Assembly: GCF_029227915.1 (NCBI RefSeq)
Contig: NC_079876.1
Coordinates: 15,996,001 to 16,060,000, forward strand
Origin: Hydractinia symbiolongicarpus
Lineage: Eukaryota > Cnidaria > Hydrozoa > Anthoathecata > Hydractiniidae
Length of the DNA: 64,000 nucleotides
Direction: 5' to 3'
Position numbers and translations under genes: made by a program
Notes under the pieces: generated by a model
Database searches by the model: none
What the model saw: the letters and a program-made list of their open reading frames with translations, nothing else
Told to the model about the DNA's origin: nothing
Part shown: positions 38,781 through 50,531 of the stretch, piece by piece
How the letters are laid out: every line of letters begins with the position of its first letter
Numbering within the stretch: the stretch's first letter is position 1

Positions 38781-39250
38781 ATGTATGGATTGCTTCTAGA
38801 AACAGGACCATTTTCCTAAACTTTTATCAACGACCTAGCTCACCGAAACAATCAAATCTATTATGTACGGATACCTTTTAGAAGCAGGATCCTTTTCCTG
38901 AATGTTTACCAATGGCTCAATTTACCGAAATAACCGAATCTGTGATGTATGAATTGCTTCTAGGAACAGAAGCTTTTTCGTGATTGCTTAACAATGGGCC
39001 AATCCACCGAATCAACTGAATCTGTGATGTATGGATTGCTTCTAGAAACAGGAGCTCTTTCCTGAATGTTTATTAAAGGTCTAATTTGCGGAAATAACTG
39101 TATCTCTTACTTATCAGAGGCTCGATTTACCAAAATAACTGAATGTGTTATGTATGGATTGCTTTTAAAATCGGGAATTCTCACCTGAATATTTTGTTAA
39201 GGCAATTTCGCAAATGTTAGCCAACTTTATGTGTATGGATTGCTCCTGAC
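38781..39250. repeat. 82-bp minisatellite, about 5 copies
   Basis: Units start at 38781, 38863, 38945 and 39027 (exactly 82 bp apart) with ATGTA(T/C)GGATTGCTTCTAGAA, followed by a GAA(T/A)CTGT(G/T) tail. Degraded copies continue near 39150 and 39230. It lies just upstream of the Penelope-like element. Confidence 0.88.
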
Positions 39251-39261
39251 TTGCCAATTCT

Positions 39262-39316
39262 TTCCTAAAGGGCGGAAGAAATTTACAGATGTAAATTTCT
39301 TCCGCCCTTTAAGGAA
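39262..39316. repeat. Perfect 21-bp-arm palindrome
   Basis: AAAGGGCGGAAGAAATTTACA is followed after a 2-base spacer by its exact inverse, extended by near-matching TTCCT/AGGAA ends. It would extrude as a cruciform or fold as an RNA hairpin. Confidence 0.9.
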
Positions 39317-39539
39317 ATAAAAATCTGATATTAAAGTACCACATCAAATGCGGTTGATTAACAATTAATATTGAAAATCAAATAGAAGAATAATTTTAAC
39401 AAAAGAGCTTTGGCTCTTTTGGGATAAGGCAGTTTAGAAGGGGATTAAACACAAGACGACGATAAACATTTGCGTAGATATTTACGTTCCATCTTATAAT
39501 ACAAACACTATGTATATAACACCAAATGTCAATAAGAAA

Positions 39540-41040
39540 ACAAATTAATCAAGTTCAGAGAGCACAGAAAACGAATACAAAAAGTTGTATTCACAAGGTT
39601 CCAACCCTGCTCAGTTTTATGGTACCGCCAAGGTTCACAAGATACCACCTAATTCTACAGTAGCTGACGATTTACCATTACGACCCATCATATCAAATAT
39701 CGGATCTGCTACTTTTAACACATCAAACTACCTCGCGAAATCTTTAACACCGCTGACAAAGTCAACATATACTACTGAAAGCTCTTTAGATTTTATATTA
39801 TCATTGAAAGGAGAAAAGATACCTCATAATTACGAACTAGTACCTTTTTACGTCACTGGTTTATTCACCAACGTTCCGTTGGAACAAAAGATAGACATAA
39901 TATTGCGAAAGATATATGCTGAAAAAGTTATAGAAACAACAATTAAGCGAGAGGAAATGAAACATCTATTAATCTCATGTACAAAACATGTACATTTCAG
40001 TTTTAACAACCAACTTATATTCAGGTCGATGGTGTAGCAATGGGCTCGCCTCTAGGATCAGTCCTAGCATATCTTCATGATGAAATAGTCCCAAAAGTAG
40101 AAAATTCAGTAAAATTTTGGAAGAAATATGTAGATGACACTGTTACTGAAAACCAGATAAATAAAGTGCTGATCACACTTAATAGTTACCATTCGAATAT
40201 CCAGTGCACATATGAAGTTAAAAACGATAACTACATAGCCTTTCTTGATGTAAAAACACATCCATTTATCGAAAAGACACGAACACTGACATATAAATGC
40301 ACTAGAATTCACCTGTATTACGCCCATGGAAAGTTGAAACGGTTAAATCGTTGGTGTTGAGAGCGTTCAATATATGCTCTTCATGACAAGATCTAAAATA
40401 CGAACTAAATCACTTAAAAAATGTGTTTATAAAAAACTTATCCAGAAGCAGTTGTATCTAATGTAATTAATAACACACTGCGAAATTTCAACATTCAAAA
40501 TGCCGACACTGTTTCTGATGAAGACACCAATGAATCTCCAATAACACCTTTAATGGTTTTTATTCTGTCAAGTCTGGCTACGGGAAAAAAATAAGGTTAA
40601 TTTCGTTTAAGAAAACAATTAGAAAATAATGGTAACTGCTTAGTAAAGCGTCTAACACTTTTAAATAGTTTCTATCAGCCAATGTCAAGTCACGCATTGC
40701 TGATCAATGTCAAAAGTTATGTTTGCTATTTTCTGTGAAATAGAACCAAGGATGAACACAACATGGTGTTGTGTACAAATATACTTGTCCGGTGGAATCG
40801 TGCGATGCTACATACATTGGTGAAACAGCAAGGAGGCTTAATGAAAGATAGACTACCAAAAACGCGTTAATAACTCTCACATTTTAAAACATTCAGTCAT
40901 TGAGAATTACCAACTTGCTGAACAATAGAACTTCAGTATTTTGATAGATAATGTTCACCACTTTGAAAAGAAAAAAATAGCTGAAGCCATGTATATTGGT
41001 ATTAACAGTCCCACGCTTAATGTATAGGGATTATCTGTTC
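39540..41040 (+). pseudogene. Penelope-like retroelement remnant (RT plus GIY-YIG), inactivated
   Basis: Penelope-like elements are retroelements with a reverse transcriptase followed by a GIY-YIG endonuclease. Here 39585-40034 reads FYGTAKVHK, LRPIISNIGS and GLFTNVPL. After a one-base frameshift near 40021 the frame continues with VDGVAMGSPLGSVLA and the catalytic box YVDDT (to 40357). A GIY-YIG-like piece lies at 40771-40848 (VYKYTCPVESCDATYIGETA), then further broken coding with AEAMYIGINSPTLN near 40985. The first catalytic Asp expected in F-D-V-T-x-L-F-T-N-V is Tyr here (FYVTGLFTNV). Stops and frameshifts break the rest. The element is dead and its ends are not determined. Confidence 0.82.
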
Positions 41041-43056
41041 CAATAAAATTGTTTTAAGATAAATATTATTTATAGTCAACAAGGAGATGAGTGCATTTGT
41101 GCTCCGCGCTGTGGACGTTACTCTTACCAACGGTATATAGTTTATATACCTTTGGGTTTGCCGTTATGTGTTTTATGTTTTGTTAAGTATTGTTTTATAC
41201 GTCCTCTGTGTATTGCGTAGTTGTTAAAAATTATATCTAAAAAACTTTTGAGATAATTGTAACAATTTACGTTGATAATTGTCTTGTAGTCACAAGATGA
41301 AATATCCGTTAAAATAAAATAAAAAATGTCATCATCAATCAAACTTTTCGTATTTATTTTTATTGTGAAGTTATATACCGAATTGATATATAAGACTAAT
41401 TAAGCAAGAACATATTTGTTAATATCGATCTGCTTGTGCTAAGGCATTTGCCATTGTTTAACTTGATGTCCATTGAGCTTGCTGCAATTTTTGGTCATAT
41501 AAATTGGCAAAACAGTAACAGCTAGTGGATTTCAATAATCAGTTTCTTCGCTAAAAAACAATTATTCTGTAAGAATCTTGCTACTAGATCACAGAAGTTT
41601 TACACGAAAAAACTTTGGAAATGAATACAAGTAATTTGAAAACTATGAATTTTAAGAAAATTAATAGCAAACAGAGAACTATATCACCTAGCAGTCATAA
41701 TATGTATTGTAACAAACAACTAACAACAACATGATCAACACTAAAATTTTATTCCAATACATGGAAAAAGAGTTTGGCAGTACTTTTAAGCTCTATCATG
41801 TGTACAGGTAGTGATATAAAAAGACACCCTGGTCATTATAGTTACTGCAAAAAAACGTTCATAACAAAAGAACCATCCAGTATGTAAATTCTCTTGCAAT
41901 TCTGCCTCAAACTGCTGATGGTGATTTATATTTAATGTGGTTTGTGGTCAATGGTTTTCAGGATGGACCAGGTTTCCAGTGTTTAGCTCCCATTGCTACA
42001 AAAGGTTCTATGAAATGTCAAACTAACTAGACAATGGGGGGGATATTGAACTTATAATCTCAAGTAGAGGAGATGTTTTAAACGCTCTACCGACAGAGCT
42101 GCACTAAATCGATCATCTTTTTAAAAACTTATAGGAACACGACCTTATATTTCCTGCAATGATTTCCACAGCATAGCTTGCATAGTTTTTGCTTGACATG
42201 GCATTCATACTCTTTTTAGAAAGATTGCAGTTCCCGAGCATCTATAAATTTGTTAGGCTATATGCAAAACGACATAACCTTTTGCATTGATTATAATGTT
42301 TTGTTAGAAACAGCATCCATACTTTTACTAACAGCGCATGAAACCGCCACAGCATTGACGCAATTCTTATATTTATTTTTACTACACAGTGTTCTGTTAA
42401 AGACACAGAAGACGTATATTGGTTCCATGGTTACAGAACTCTCATGCACACATTCGCTAAAATTTTCAAGAGGCGAAAGCAAATACACAGTTTATGCTTG
42501 CTATCAACGACATAAATTCGGCAGATTTTTTTAAAAAAATTATATTTGGCGCACTTTTTTACATGTGTCGTAAACGACTCAGCATCCATACATTTCTTAG
42601 ACTGTTTTTAACTAATCATTCACTCGTTCGTTGTAATGTAACCAGTTTCTTCACTAAAAAACAAAATACAAAACAATAAAATATTAAAGCAATTCTCCGG
42701 AATTTGCAGACAATACATAGAGGTCTAATAGTATTCTAAAAAGATGTGTTCGCATATTTATATTTAAAAAAGCTAAAGCAATAAAAAAGCAAGGACTTAC
42801 ATTCACATTGTATGGATCTTCGTTTGATATTATTCTTACGATTTTTCATATCAGTAATTGGCTGTCCGTTCTATATTACCAAAAATAAAATTTAGCAAAG
42901 CAAAAAATAACGTAAATATAACGAAAATATTTCTTAATAACCCTAGAAGGACACTGTTCTCTGCTTTATGTACAATAAATACATAAAGTAAAAGATCGTT
43001 TTAGTCCAAAGTAAAAATCTACATAACTTTTTAAACAGTTGTGTGAAAATTAACAA
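41041..43056. other. Intergenic, no gene supported
   Basis: Probably includes 3' sequence of the Penelope-like remnant up to about 41200. The remainder is AT-rich with short open frames that show no domain. Confidence 0.35.
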
Positions 43057-43330
43057 ACATTTAAGAAGTTTCCTCAAATAATTATTTTTAACGTTGCAAA
43101 AATAAAAAATATAAAAACATTTATATATGTACAAATAGTAATGAATGGAAACATTTAAGAAGTTTCCTCAAATAATTATTTTTTAATCTTGCAAAAATAA
43201 GAAATATAAAAACATTAGTAATGAATGGAAACATTTAAGAAGTTTCCTCAAATAATTATTTTTTAATGCTGGAAATATATAAATAAAAAAACCCATCTAT
43301 TTATGCATGCAGATAGTAATGAATGGAAAC
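43057..43330. repeat. Three-copy tandem repeat, 80-94-bp unit
   Basis: ACATTTAAGAAGTTTCCTCA starts at 43057, 43151 and 43231. Each unit runs through an AATAATTATTTTT block to AGTAATGAATGGAA. Units differ by indels in the AT-rich middle. Confidence 0.85.
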
Positions 43331-44704
43331 TCGTTGTTCTTAATTGAACAAATTTTTTTATATGCATTTTTGCTGTTTTTTAGGCTTAAGTAAAAAGAAA
43401 AAGATTTATGTGGAGTATTTGTTCCACTAGTACTAGTGCCTTTATACCATTGGTTATAACTGTGTGCCGTTTTCATAAATACAAATAGGTCCAGAATTTT
43501 TAAAGGCAATTGCTCTTTCCAAGTACAAGTTTCAGGAATTTCATAAAGTTTCTTAATTGACGGTATTTTTTGAGCTTGGTGATTTGTTGATTATATTTTC
43601 AGCCTGAACACATATGTATTGGTTTTGACGCACAATTAAACACTTGCAACACTGACACTGGCCAATTGTGGCCAAAAAGTAGCGATGTATGTCACTCACT
43701 AACTGCACATGCTTGTTGATTCTTTTTTCCTTATTGCTTTATAAAAATCCAAACAATGTTTTCAATTCTGTTGACATAGTCACAAAAAGACAAATAGAAA
43801 TAAACAGACTTTGTAGACTACACATTCATTGAGAAAATTGTATTACATCCAGACTATTAGAGAACTCCATTCCAATTAAATTTTAACAAAGTTTTGTGAT
43901 ATATAGTATGATTTTTATTAAGTATATGCGGGAATATTGGAATACTATGCTTGACTCTGTACAGTTAATCAGCTAAAGCTAAGATGTTAATGGATAACAA
44001 TATAGAACCACTGAATTATGTTTCACATGAATTAAATTCCATGTGGCCTATTTTTTTGTGGATGTCACATCGTCTGTCATTAGTTTGCAGATATATTTTG
44101 AGCTGACTAATTAATGTGAATAACTGTTTTTTGTAGACAGACTTACTTCAAATATCTCAAGTGGACTTAATTTGACAAATTTTTTTTAAACAACAATACC
44201 ATGAATTTTACCCATGCTAAACATAATTCACGTAATATAAACACTGTGATCAGTAGGAAACGCATGTTTGGCCAATGTAGCTTTGATACACAAAGAAATA
44301 TTGACATAAATTCTGTATTTTTTTCTTAAAAAAACAAAAAAATGTTTCCTGATTTTTAAAATGTATGTTGGGTTTATAATTAACGGACTATTTTTTATGT
44401 GTCTTGAGCCATCGTGTTTTTGCAAAATAGAAAATGTTAGGTGGCTAATCCTGCTGGAAAAGGTTTTAATATGGTGTAGTTATTTCGTGCTTTTTTCACC
44501 GCTACTTGCAAGATTTTAAAATATATAATCAGGTAGAGGGTACAGTACATCTGAATAAAGCGCTCCGCCATGATGTGTGACATGGTTTAAGTGATCCAAC
44601 TGGCAACAACTTCTTTCTATAACAACTCAACAGAGTTTAGTATAACGTATATCTGCACTAATCACTGCACTTTAACGCTCAAACTGTCTTTCAACATAGC
44701 CATT
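43331..44704. other. Intergenic, no gene supported
   Basis: AT-rich, no domain-bearing frames and no clear transposon ends. Confidence 0.35.
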
Positions 44705-45059
44705 GAGGTCAACATACCCATACTCATCGAAAAGGATTGGAATGAGTACTAGTACAGGGAGCTGTTACAATTCAGGCATGAGCCATCTAACGAGGTGGAC
44801 AGAAATGCAATAGCAATAATAAGAACTGATTCTTTACAAAACGAAAGCATTGTGGGACACACATTCGATTACAGCTTAAGTTTGTGGAAAGAGAGTTAGT
44901 CGTGGAGGTGGATATGGTCTGGAAATACCAGTTGTGTATAAGTTTTATGGACAGCAAAAATTGATTGACTGGGTTGCGAAGAAAATTGAGACTGTAAAAG
45001 CCGACTTTTCCTGTAAAGTTTCAAAGTGTTTAAAATACATATTTAAAATTAAATGCTGA
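44705..45059 (+). pseudogene. HIRAN-domain-like pseudogene fragment
   Basis: Conceptual translation in shifting frames gives IAIEVNIPILIEKDWNEY, then (after a stop and shift) EPSNEVDRNAIAIIRT with NESIVGHTFDYSLS, then (after another shift) SRGGGYGLEIPVVYKFYG to a TGA at 45057-45059. The E-P-x-N-x-x-D-x-x-A-(I/V)-A core, the (I/V)-V-G-H motif and GLEIPVVYKF correspond to HIRAN, a DNA-end-binding domain of HLTF/Rad5-type proteins that is also found alone in many invertebrate repeat-associated proteins. At least one stop and two frameshifts make it non-functional. It could be a retrocopy or a transposon passenger. Confidence 0.6.
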
Positions 45060-45139
45060 TCCCTAATTTTTTGGATTGTATGCTAATTGGAGAGAAAAAA
45101 AGCCTATAGTTGCCATTTCGTGCAAAAAAAATTGTCCGC

Positions 45140-45275
45140 TCATCAGAGTGTCCGTTAATTAAAAATTAACTAATTAACTAATTAGAAAGTTTTTTATAAG
45201 ACTTTGACCAGAAAACAGCCAGTGCATGGACCGGCCAGTGCAGTGTCCGCTAATTGAAGAGAATACTGTATACAT
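45140..45275. mobile_element. Fragment of a Tigger/pogo-like MITE
   Basis: GTGTCCGTTAATT at about 45148 and GTGTCCGCTAATTGAAGAGA ending ATACTG before TA near 45270 resemble pogo/Tigger-type ends. It shares a TTTTTTATAAGACTTTGAC block with 5375-5395 in TRIM23 intron 2. The left end is unclear. Confidence 0.4.
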
Positions 45276-45296
45276 TTATTTTCAGCATCGTTTTAA

Positions 45297-46036
45297 CCCT
45301 ATTCGGTCCGGGGTTTTTCGAACATACTATGACCGGGGGGGGGGGGCGGATTCCGCCCCCCTCAATAACTTTTTATAGAATTGCTCAAATTGAATCAAAC
45401 TTGGCACACTTATAGTACGTCATAAAAGGAACAAAATGGCGGCAATAAATTTTTGCTTGCGTCAGCACATTTTCTGTGACGTCATCAGAAGCTTGAACAT
45501 TGTTAAAAATGCCACTATCTGCTTAAAATATAGTTACTTTTGTTCTAGAATTTTTACATTCTGCTTGAAGTTTCTGAAAGCTAAATAAATTTTGTTTAAC
45601 ATATCTTCCGGTTTTTACATGGATCGGATAAAAAATTGCCAAAAATTGCCCGAAAATCCGTTTTTTTCGATTTTCGGGTAATATCCGACAAAATCGGGAA
45701 ATCGGATTAGTCACGTGTCAAAATAATTCAAAATGATTCTTCTTGATGAAACAAAGTTGTGTTGCAAGTTTCAAGTTCTAAGGATAATCCTAACAGGAGT
45801 TATTATATTTTCCCCCTTATAAGGATTTCATAGAGATTTTAGGGGTAGTTTCTAGTAATGGCCAATATCAAAGCTTCTGAAAGGAATGGAACCTACAAAT
45901 TTAGCGTGCAGGAGTCTAATAGATAAATGTTGAAACTCAGTAAGTATCATAGCCATATAAGAAAGCAATCAGGAGTTATTAAAAAAAACCGTCAGGGGGG
46001 GGGGGGGCGGAATCCTCCCCCCCGGACCGAATAGGG
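45297..46036. mobile_element. piggyBac-type MITE with TTAA target duplication
   Basis: CCCTATTCGGTCCGGGG (45297) is repeated inverted, ending at 46036. TTAA lies directly outside on both sides (45293-45296, 46037-46040). TTAA duplication and CCC-starting ends are piggyBac hallmarks. The 740-bp element has no transposase. Each end carries a subterminal G run (12 G at 45335-45346, 13 G at 45995-46007) followed by CGGA(A/T)TC and a C run, giving potential hairpins or quadruplexes. Confidence 0.88.
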
Positions 46037-46040
46037 TTAA

Positions 46041-46134
46041 GCTCTACTCAATAAAGGCGACGGGGAAACAAATTCAAAAAAAAATTTTTTTGTGTATTCA
46101 CTAAGTAGATTTTTCTACGGGCCTTATCGGCTAG
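46041..46134 (+). mobile_element. Helitron 3' terminus, diverged family member
   Basis: Hairpin GTAGA/TCTAC (46105-46118), then GGGCCTTATCGG, then CTAG (46131-46134) and T. The stem carries paired changes relative to GTGGA/TCCAC in the other copies. The 5' end was not located; the piggyBac MITE lies just upstream and may split the body. Confidence 0.65.
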
Positions 46135-48746
46135 TGTAGGTGCTTACACGATTTCAACTGACTTAACTATTTTTACTCGCTAAACAATAAAATTACAAGA
46201 CGAAATTTAAGCAACAAATTACACATGTAAGATGACATAAAATATAATAAGAAATAAACACTTACTAGAAATATAGTGGCGTAAGCCAAGCCAACTACAA
46301 GTGAGAGAAAACAAATACAACAGATGCTGAGATACAGGATAACTCCTGTGATGTATGAAAGAAAAATTTCACTCAACAGCGAATTTATTACAAAAATGTT
46401 TGTTCGACTCTGTCATTACATGTTGAAGACTGAATGCACAGAAACAAGATGTGCAAGATGTGCAGAAAATTTACTAAAAATAGTACCAAATTTACAATTA
46501 TTCTCTTTACATAATTAACACGGGACACGGTCATTCAAAACCGCGATTTTAAGGAAAAAAAGTGTGCGCATGCGCCAAAAATTTTTTTTATAAAAAGCGC
46601 CTACGGCATAAGATTATGACGTCATCGATATTGACCTCACTCTCTATTATCTTGTTTTAGTTGCCCAATAAAAGAAAATTTAACATTTTTTTCTTTTAAA
46701 ACTAAAGAAGGATGACCATAGACTACTATTTCGCCTTTGGTTGCTACCCGGGGCAGCCTAAACAGACGGCAAGGTCCACAAAAGCCCGGATGGCTAGTTC
46801 ACAATTTACCAGTACAGGAGCACTCTTGTACAACATTCTGACGCAAGGTTTTGCCTAAAAATTACTTTTCCTGTTTGCATGTATCCCTTATCGACCGTTC
46901 TATCGTATTAGGTAGTAGCTGCCACTTTTTTTACTACTAAAATTTTGAGCTTTTCTACACCATACATTTCACTTTCGTTTTCACAAAAAAAAAATGGTTG
47001 ACAACTATTAGAAATGTAAAATAGACGCTAATAAACAAAGAACAAACGATATTATACTACTAAAATTAAATTTTAAAAGACAAAAAAAATAATTCATCTG
47101 ATCTGTAACCTTAGCTAGCTCTAAGGTTGGTCTTGATTAGTTTTCTCTATCTAGAAGCCTGCTAAAACTAAACGTAAATGTAAGAAAGCTAGCTTCACTC
47201 AGACTCAGTGGACCCCAATGGAAATAATCCACTAACAATAGGTTTTTGTGATTTTCTGGGCTAGAAACACTTTAAATATTTATCATTATTGTTGTTGTTG
47301 TTAGACTAGCAAATGATTGCAAATGAAAAAAATTGTACAGTTATATAGCTATATATATGTTAAACGAAAAAGCTAACCATTTACACAGACATTTTAGCCT
47401 AGACCATTCCCTAATTGTGAGATTTTTCACCACGAAAGTCAATCTGAATTATATAAAAATACTTTACAAATTAGGCTATTACAAGTATTTTTTATTTCAA
47501 TTCATAATCTGGATTTCACGAATATATTCTTATTTCAAACGCATCCAACAAAAAGTGGTAATCGAGCAAATCAGCAAGATCTTCTGTTTCATCATTGTTC
47601 CATCATTTTTTTAACCGCTTCTGTCAACAAATCTTCACATGCAAATCAAGTTTGAATGACGCTTGAAATTGTGAATTATTGGGTCAAAATTACTTCAATG
47701 AAATCGTGCCAACATGTTTTGTATCATAGAACAATTTGGGACTGGTGCCCTAAAATGTGAAAAAACAGAAAATACAATATAAGCTACCAGAATCACCCAG
47801 AACCACCCAAAACCACGAAAACGCATGCATGTCCAATGTGTGGCAATCATTTTCAATCTTTTATAATTTAATAATTTAACAGACCAGCCGTCACATTCAA
47901 TGGACCCCGGGTACAAACCTCGTACAGCCGACTTCCCGAAAACAAAAAGTTTCTTTTTCAAGTCTCAATTATAAAATGTATTTTTTTGTACAAAAAAAGT
48001 TTCATAATTCCCAACTTCTTACTAAATGTCCTCCTTTTCAATTTCTTAATGTTGGCTTGGAAGGTCTTCTACCTAACATGAGTCTTTCCCTTTAAAGTCT
48101 ATGGAATACACGTTCGATACGGAGCCAATTATTAACGCAGTATTTACACCAGCGTTTTTTCCTAGTTGTTTATATTTTTTTCAAGTGACTGTTCGTGTTA
48201 ATTTGGTCTGGAATCAGTCAGAATGACCTAGGGGTCATTCTGACTGATTCCAGCTGGTTCTGGGTGATTCTAGGTTTGGAAAACAATGATTGAGCAGATG
48301 GCGGGGCCTACAAAAAGCTCTTATCTTTTAAAAAAACCTGAGGCTCTCATAAAAAAGCATGTAAAATGATAGCAAAGTGTGCATAAAAATGTACAGACAT
48401 GTGAGTTAATGTTTAACATATTCCTGTGAAACCCCTGACTTTTTTCCGGCGAGATAAACATAAATTTTTCATGATTTATCAGACACCACAAACTCGGCAT
48501 AAGCCTCAATTATATAAGTCAAAAATTTTTTCCAGGGTACGAACAGATATGCTGTCCAAATAAATGCACAGGAGCATCTCTGGTTTAGTGTTACTTGTTG
48601 TTTTGTTAATTATATACATATTATAGAAAAATATTATCGATTTCTTTTTGTATGAGATTTTTCATTAACAAACAAACCTTCGCTATGAAAAATTATTTTT
48701 AGCAGAACTATTAATAAACCCTAACCCCTTTTGGGTGACTGTGAAA
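46135..48746. other. Repeat-rich non-coding region
   Basis: No gene supported. A left inverted block ACGGTCATT..GTGTGCGCATGCGCC at 46528-46575 pairs with 50030-50075. Inverted CCAGAATCACCCAGAACC (47788) and GGTTCTGGGTGATTCT (about 48257) flank a region ending in a strong hairpin at 48208-48253. Confidence 0.45.
48208..48253. repeat. Perfect hairpin, 21-bp arms, 4-base loop
   Basis: CTGGAATCAGTCAGAATGACC, then TAGG, then the exact inverse. It lies inside a larger foldback bounded by CCAGAATCACCCAGAACC (47788) and its inverse near 48257. Confidence 0.9.
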
Positions 48747-49499
48747 CAGTCAGGGTAAACACCTAATTAGACGACATGACCTAATTAGGCGAGTCATTTA
48801 GTTAGGCGACATGATGTAGTTTAATTGCGCTAACCGTAGTCTAACTAGGCGAACGAAAACTTTCTGTTGTAAATACGTCGAAATCATTGCGTTTCGCACT
48901 ACAATTTTTATGTGAATCAAATCGCAGACAATTTTGACCAATTATCGTGTTATTTGCATTGCGCATTGGCAACTTATGGCCCAAACCTTGTGTGGCAATA
49001 TTTGTTGTTTTAAATAATGGATTTCAGCCACAGGAAAAAAAATATGGGGGATGAAAATGTGGTATTGTTTGACTAAGATTTTAACGTTGCTAAAACAGGA
49101 TAAATAAAAAAGAAACGTTACAAAACAAATTGTTACCACATCCATCTTAAAAAAAATTTTTTTTTTGCGTTTTTTGTGAAAGAATATCTTCATTAAATTA
49201 TTGCGTATTTTACTATCGTCACCTAAATAGGCGACATGTAATATTTCATTTTAACATAATTCTTACTTGCGCGAGCATATCAAGGCACGAGTGACAATTT
49301 TGGAATCATGGTTGCATACACTATCCATTCTGAACAAAGTGTTTTTGCTATTTTTTCTTAGGAATGTGTGAAAAGCCATTGAATATTGCAATGTCTTAAC
49401 TAGGTTACATATGGTCTAACTAGGCTACAATGAGTCGCGTAAATAGGTGGTATGCCCTAATTAGCCTACCATCGCCTAATTAAGTGTTTACCCTGACTG
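48747..49499. mobile_element. 753-bp MITE with subterminal CTAATTAGGCGA repeats
   Basis: Ends CAGTCAGGGTAAACACCTAA (48747) and its near-exact inverse ending CCCTGACTG (49499). Inside each end, variants of CTAATTAGGCGACATGA recur four to six times (48760-48860; 49215-49235; 49395-49480). Possible AAA target duplication on both sides. No coding capacity. Superfamily not assigned. Confidence 0.8.
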
Positions 49500-50391
49500 A
49501 AAAGTTAGGGGGGTAGCCACAAGCAACATTTTTCACATCTAACACTGGTTTATTGCTTATATTTATCTTATTGAGTGCGCAATTCTCATTTAAAATAATG
49601 ATATTTACCGATTTATGAAGTCTTGTGAAAGGTCATTTCCGAGGACCAATTTCTTTCAGAAAAAAAGTGGCAGCCACAAACCACTGGTTTTATTTGATAA
49701 AACAGGCTATCAGCTTTCAGGAAAAACATGTCTTAAAGCATGACTTTGCGTTGGAAAGCAAATATCTTCATTTTCCACCAACTTATAAAATTTTATAATC
49801 AAAACATTGCTATTCTTTCTGTCTCCTCCCAACAAAAGTTAAAGTGTTCGGGTAGTCGAATCTAGAGTTTTTGTATAGTCCAAGGCCTGCTCTACTAAAA
49901 TAAAATCCTTTTAGGGGATGATCTCTACCGCAGAGGCTCAAAAAACATTTGTTTTTAAGGGAAATTAGAAGCACGTGCGATGGTGGCCATTATGAATCGC
50001 TTGCGGCAGAAAATTTGATAACAAATAATGGCGCATGCGCACACTTTTTTTCCTGCCGTAAATGACCGTGGGGACATTACATCACAACACAAAACTAACA
50101 AAATGCATCTTGTTCTCCACCGCAGAGCGTCTCTACAGCAGAGCACATACGCGACACCACAAGGACAATACAAATGACGTATCAAAATAAATGTCAATAC
50201 GGCCGGAAATTCATGTAGACTGTTGTTTTGCGAGCTACTTTACGTACCGGCACCCTAAGCAACGTTCATATACACATATGCGCGAAGAAAGACTGAACTT
50301 TCATTGTTTTTAGAAACTTTTATTAGAAAAAAATTACTTTCTTCAGGGATATTAACGTAACGAACTTTAAAAACATAAAGATATAATTATT
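49500..50391. other. Non-coding stretch
   Basis: No gene supported; includes the right inverted block at 50030-50078 of the possible large element. Confidence 0.35.
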
Positions 50392-50531
50392 ACATTAATA
50401 TGTTATCTTAAAATAACTCTAGTTATCTTACAATTAGGACATTAATGTGAATATCCACGCATTCCAAAATTACATTGATAGAGTTATCTTAAGATAGCAC
50501 TTGTTATCTTAAAATAACTGTATTAATGTGA
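50392..50531. mobile_element. Tiny palindromic MITE built on GTTATCTTAAAATAAC
   Basis: ACATTAATATGTTATCTTAA (50392 on) pairs with the inverted TTATCTTAAAATAACTGTAT..TAATGTGA ending near 50531. The word GTTATCTTAA(A/G)ATA(A/G)C occurs three times, at 50402, 50482 and 50502. Confidence 0.6.

Larger units (their letters stand above)
46525..50085. mobile_element. Possible large inverted-repeat element enclosing nested MITEs
   Basis: GGAAAAAAAGTGTGCGCATG (46552 on) and ACGGTCATT (46529) recur inverted at about 50030-50078 with matching order and spacing. This would make a ~3.55-kb element into which the 48747-49499 MITE inserted. No transposase frame is seen and the outermost bases agree poorly, so two independent copies of one MITE end is the main alternative. 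Confidence 0.4.

Noticed and set aside
42250-42534. 94-codon frame as a gene
   Set aside because: No recognisable domain, low-complexity hydrophobic composition, no splice or conservation evidence.
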